Part shown: one piece after another, positions 41,518 to 43,214 of the stretch
Layout: each line of letters starts with the position of its first letter
How positions within the stretch are numbered: the stretch's first letter is position 1
Translations under genes and position numbers: made by a program
Source: JBLNBN01 sp050260015
GTDB lineage: Bacteria > Bacteroidota > Ignavibacteria > Kapaibacteriales > UBA2268
Assembly (NCBI GenBank): GCA_050260015.1
Contig: JBLNBN010000026.1
Location: 1 to 43,214, forward strand
Direction: 5' to 3'
DNA length: 43,214 bases
The notes under the pieces: model-generated
Told to the model about the DNA's origin: nothing
The model's input: only the letters and a program-made list of their open reading frames with translations
Databases searched by the model: none

Positions 41518-43214
41518 ATGAAAATTCAAAATACAATTGTTCTCCGTTTGGCCTCCGCCATAGCATTGATTGCGGCATTCATGCCAGGCCGGGCTATTAC
41601 CGCTCCGGCGGACGCGCTTCAATGGCGCGACCCGGGGTTCGACGTAAAGCGTTACGACGCCGACGTGCGAATTGATCATGCGGCAAATATAGCCGGCAGC
41701 GCTGTTATAACGTTCGATTTTAAGGATGAGTCTAAGGGAGAGTTTTATTTCCATTTGCAGGACATTGCAGTGGACTCGCTCTATCTTATTGACTTTAAGA
41801 TAGGCGCCGAGCCGGCGAAGGACCTTCGGATAGGGCAACCGGCGAAGGTAGTCGATCCAAATAATGCAAAGGTTTATTACTATATGGCCAAGCTCCCCAT
41901 TTCGGGCGCTAAATCTAACGTAAAGCTGCGGGTTTTCTATCATGGAAAGATGACGGGCGAAGCCGGGGGGTTCGGAGGCGTAGCAACCAAAGACGGGGTT
42001 ATTTACTCGATGGGCGTGGGCTTTACGACTCCGTACGTCTCGATGACCCGGCATTGGCTGCCCTGCTACGATCATCCGTCGGATAAAGCCGCGTTCCACA
42101 TTGTCTTCCGAACGCCTTCGGATCTTTACGCCGCGGCGAGCGGCTCGCTGATTTCCAAAGAATCCTCGGCGGAAGGCCTTAAGTTCGAGTATATGATGGA
42201 GGAGCCATGCGCAACTTATCTCTATTCGTTCTCGCTGGCTCCCTATGCGCTTTACCAAACCGATTTCAACGGATTGCCATTTACGGCTTATTACTATAAG
42301 GACGGGTATACGGAGGACGAGATAAAATTCGCTTTCAAGCACGTGGGCGACATGATCGGCGCCTACGAAGAGCTCTACGGCAAGTATCCTTTTTCGAGCT
42401 TCGCTTACGCGACGACTCCGACCGGCTCCATGGAGCACCAGACTATGGTTTCGCTGGATTATTTAGTATTGAATCAAGTAAAGCAATTAAAGGATTCCGT
42501 GCATTCCGTTATCGCGCACGAGCTTTCGCACCAGTGGTGGGGGGACCTTTCGACTCCCCTCGACTTCCGCGACGCCTGGCTGAACGAAGCCATGGCGAGC
42601 TATTCCGAGGCCGCTTTCTACGATAAATTCTACGGCAAGGAAGCCTATTTGAAATGGGTTGAGAGCTTTAACTCGGAATATAAATTCGCGCTGACCCAGG
42701 AATCGCCGATGCCGCTGTACGACTTCCAATCCGTTTCTCAGAAGTCCAACTACCCCTGGACAATTTATAAAAAGGGCGGCTCCGTAATGGCTCTTTTGCG
42801 TTACTACGCGGGCGACACTGCATTTTACGGCGCCCTGAGGAGCTTTTTGGACAGCTCAAAATATGGAAACTTTACTACCGCCAAGCTTCTCGAATCGTTC
42901 AACGCGCATACGGGAAAAGATTTCACCTGGTTCTTCGACGAATGGATATACCGCAAGGGCTACCCGATGCTCAGGATCAACGCGCGCGGCGGCGAGCCGG
43001 ACAACGACGGCGGAAGAACGGTCAACGCCATAATTCTTGAACAAACGCAGGACACGACGTGGGGCTTTTATACAAGGCTGCCCGTACGAATTAAATTAGA
43101 ATTTACCGACGGCTCCGACCCTCAATATTTAAATTTCGAACTTAATAAATGGAGCGAGGAATTCGTTCTGCCCCCGTACTTAACAAAGCCGGTTAAGAAA
43201 ATCAGCTTCGCCCC
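41518..43214 (+). CDS. M1-family zinc aminopeptidase (truncated by the window edge)
   Basis: 565 codons visible with no stop; the gene continues past the right edge. It starts at ATG 41518 with a signal peptide (MKIQNTIVLRLASAIALIAA...). The N-terminal beta-domain of M1 peptidases (about 30-250) leads to the exopeptidase loop GSMEHQTMV (the GAMEN equivalent, with His in place of Asn), the zinc motif HELSHQWWG and, 18 residues after the second His, the Glu of NEAMASYSEA. A helical part follows (KKGGSVMALLRYY; TWFFDEWIYRKGYPML). It should remove N-terminal residues from peptides outside the cytoplasm. It is likely 600-850 residues in full, perhaps with a T9SS tail, which cannot be seen. Confidence 0.93.
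   Translation, partial: MKIQNTIVLRLASAIALIAAFMPGRAITAPADALQWRDPGFDVKRYDADVRIDHAANIAGSAVITFDFKDESKGEFYFHLQDIAVDSLYLIDFKIGAEPAKDLRIGQPAKVVDPNNAKVYYYMAKLPISGAKSNVKLRVFYHGKMTGEAGGFGGVATKDGVIYSMGVGFTTPYVSMTRHWLPCYDHPSDKAAFHIVFRTPSDLYAAASGSLISKESSAEGLKFEYMMEEPCATYLYSFSLAPYALYQTDFNGLPFTAYYYKDGYTEDEIKFAFKHVGDMIGAYEELYGKYPFSSFAYATTPTGSMEHQTMVSLDYLVLNQVKQLKDSVHSVIAHELSHQWWGDLSTPLDFRDAWLNEAMASYSEAAFYDKFYGKEAYLKWVESFNSEYKFALTQESPMPLYDFQSVSQKSNYPWTIYKKGGSVMALLRYYAGDTAFYGALRSFLDSSKYGNFTTAKLLESFNAHTGKDFTWFFDEWIYRKGYPMLRINARGGEPDNDGGRTVNAIILEQTQDTTWGFYTRLPVRIKLEFTDGSDPQYLNFELNKWSEEFVLPPYLTKPVKKISFA

Noticed and set aside
41500..42438. 312-codon minus-strand open frame at the right end
   Set aside because: Antisense to an M1 aminopeptidase with intact HELSH and GSMEH motifs, which runs off the window edge.

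Overview
This 43.2 kb window looks like a chromosomal segment from a member of the FCB group (Bacteroidota/Ignavibacteriota/Chlorobiota side; Ignavibacteria- or Kapabacteria-like is my best guess). The reasons are: two large secreted proteins that end in type IX secretion (Por) C-terminal sorting domains, several promoters with a TAnnTTTG-type -7 box, many outer-membrane proteins, and an flhA gene, which is compatible with Ignavibacteria. Taxonomy is inferred from gene content only. Housekeeping genes are roughly 50-60% GC. Accessory genes between 6.3 and 20 kb are clearly AT-richer in places.

Layout. (1) 0.07-6.3 kb: a HepT-MntA type toxin-antitoxin pair, the infC-rpmI-rplT translation operon on the minus strand, then divergent lysS and a fused ADP-forming acyl-CoA synthetase. 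(2) 6.3-8.6 kb: a repeat-rich zone with an AT-rich secreted LRR-like gene, REP-like palindromes and a cloverleaf-shaped palindromic element. (3) 8.6-10.9 kb: aconitase. (4) 11.2-12.9 kb: an overlapping XRE-ImmA/IrrE metallopeptidase gene and a DUF4411/PIN gene. (5) 13.0-19.2 kb: a type II-C CRISPR-Cas locus. It holds a divergently transcribed tracrRNA, an intact 1051-residue cas9, a 5' stub of cas1, a GIY-YIG endonuclease gene flanked by inverted repeats sitting where the rest of cas1 should be, a cas2 that has lost its start codon, and a 21-repeat array. The array is split by an anomalous 79-bp insert that resembles a second tracrRNA, and it ends in-phase against a 108-122 bp tandem repeat. 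(6) 19.2-27.8 kb: a small acidic protein, two arylsulfotransferase-like T9SS substrates and a lipoprotein. (7) 27.8-36.5 kb: a lone flhA, a membrane-protein/XRE pair behind a palindromic operator, a catalytic/non-catalytic M16 peptidase pair, and a double-OmpA-domain protein. (8) 36.8-43.2 kb: a small outer-membrane barrel protein, folB-folK, a patatin-Omp85 (type Vd-like) protein, acylphosphatase, and an M1 aminopeptidase that runs off the right edge.

The most interesting part is the CRISPR locus. Its interference half (Cas9, tracrRNA, array) appears intact. Its adaptation half has been broken by a small mobile-looking GIY-YIG/palindrome cassette. The array carries a tracrRNA-like module in its middle, which I do not recognise from described loci. 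All similarity statements come from reading motifs; no database search was possible.
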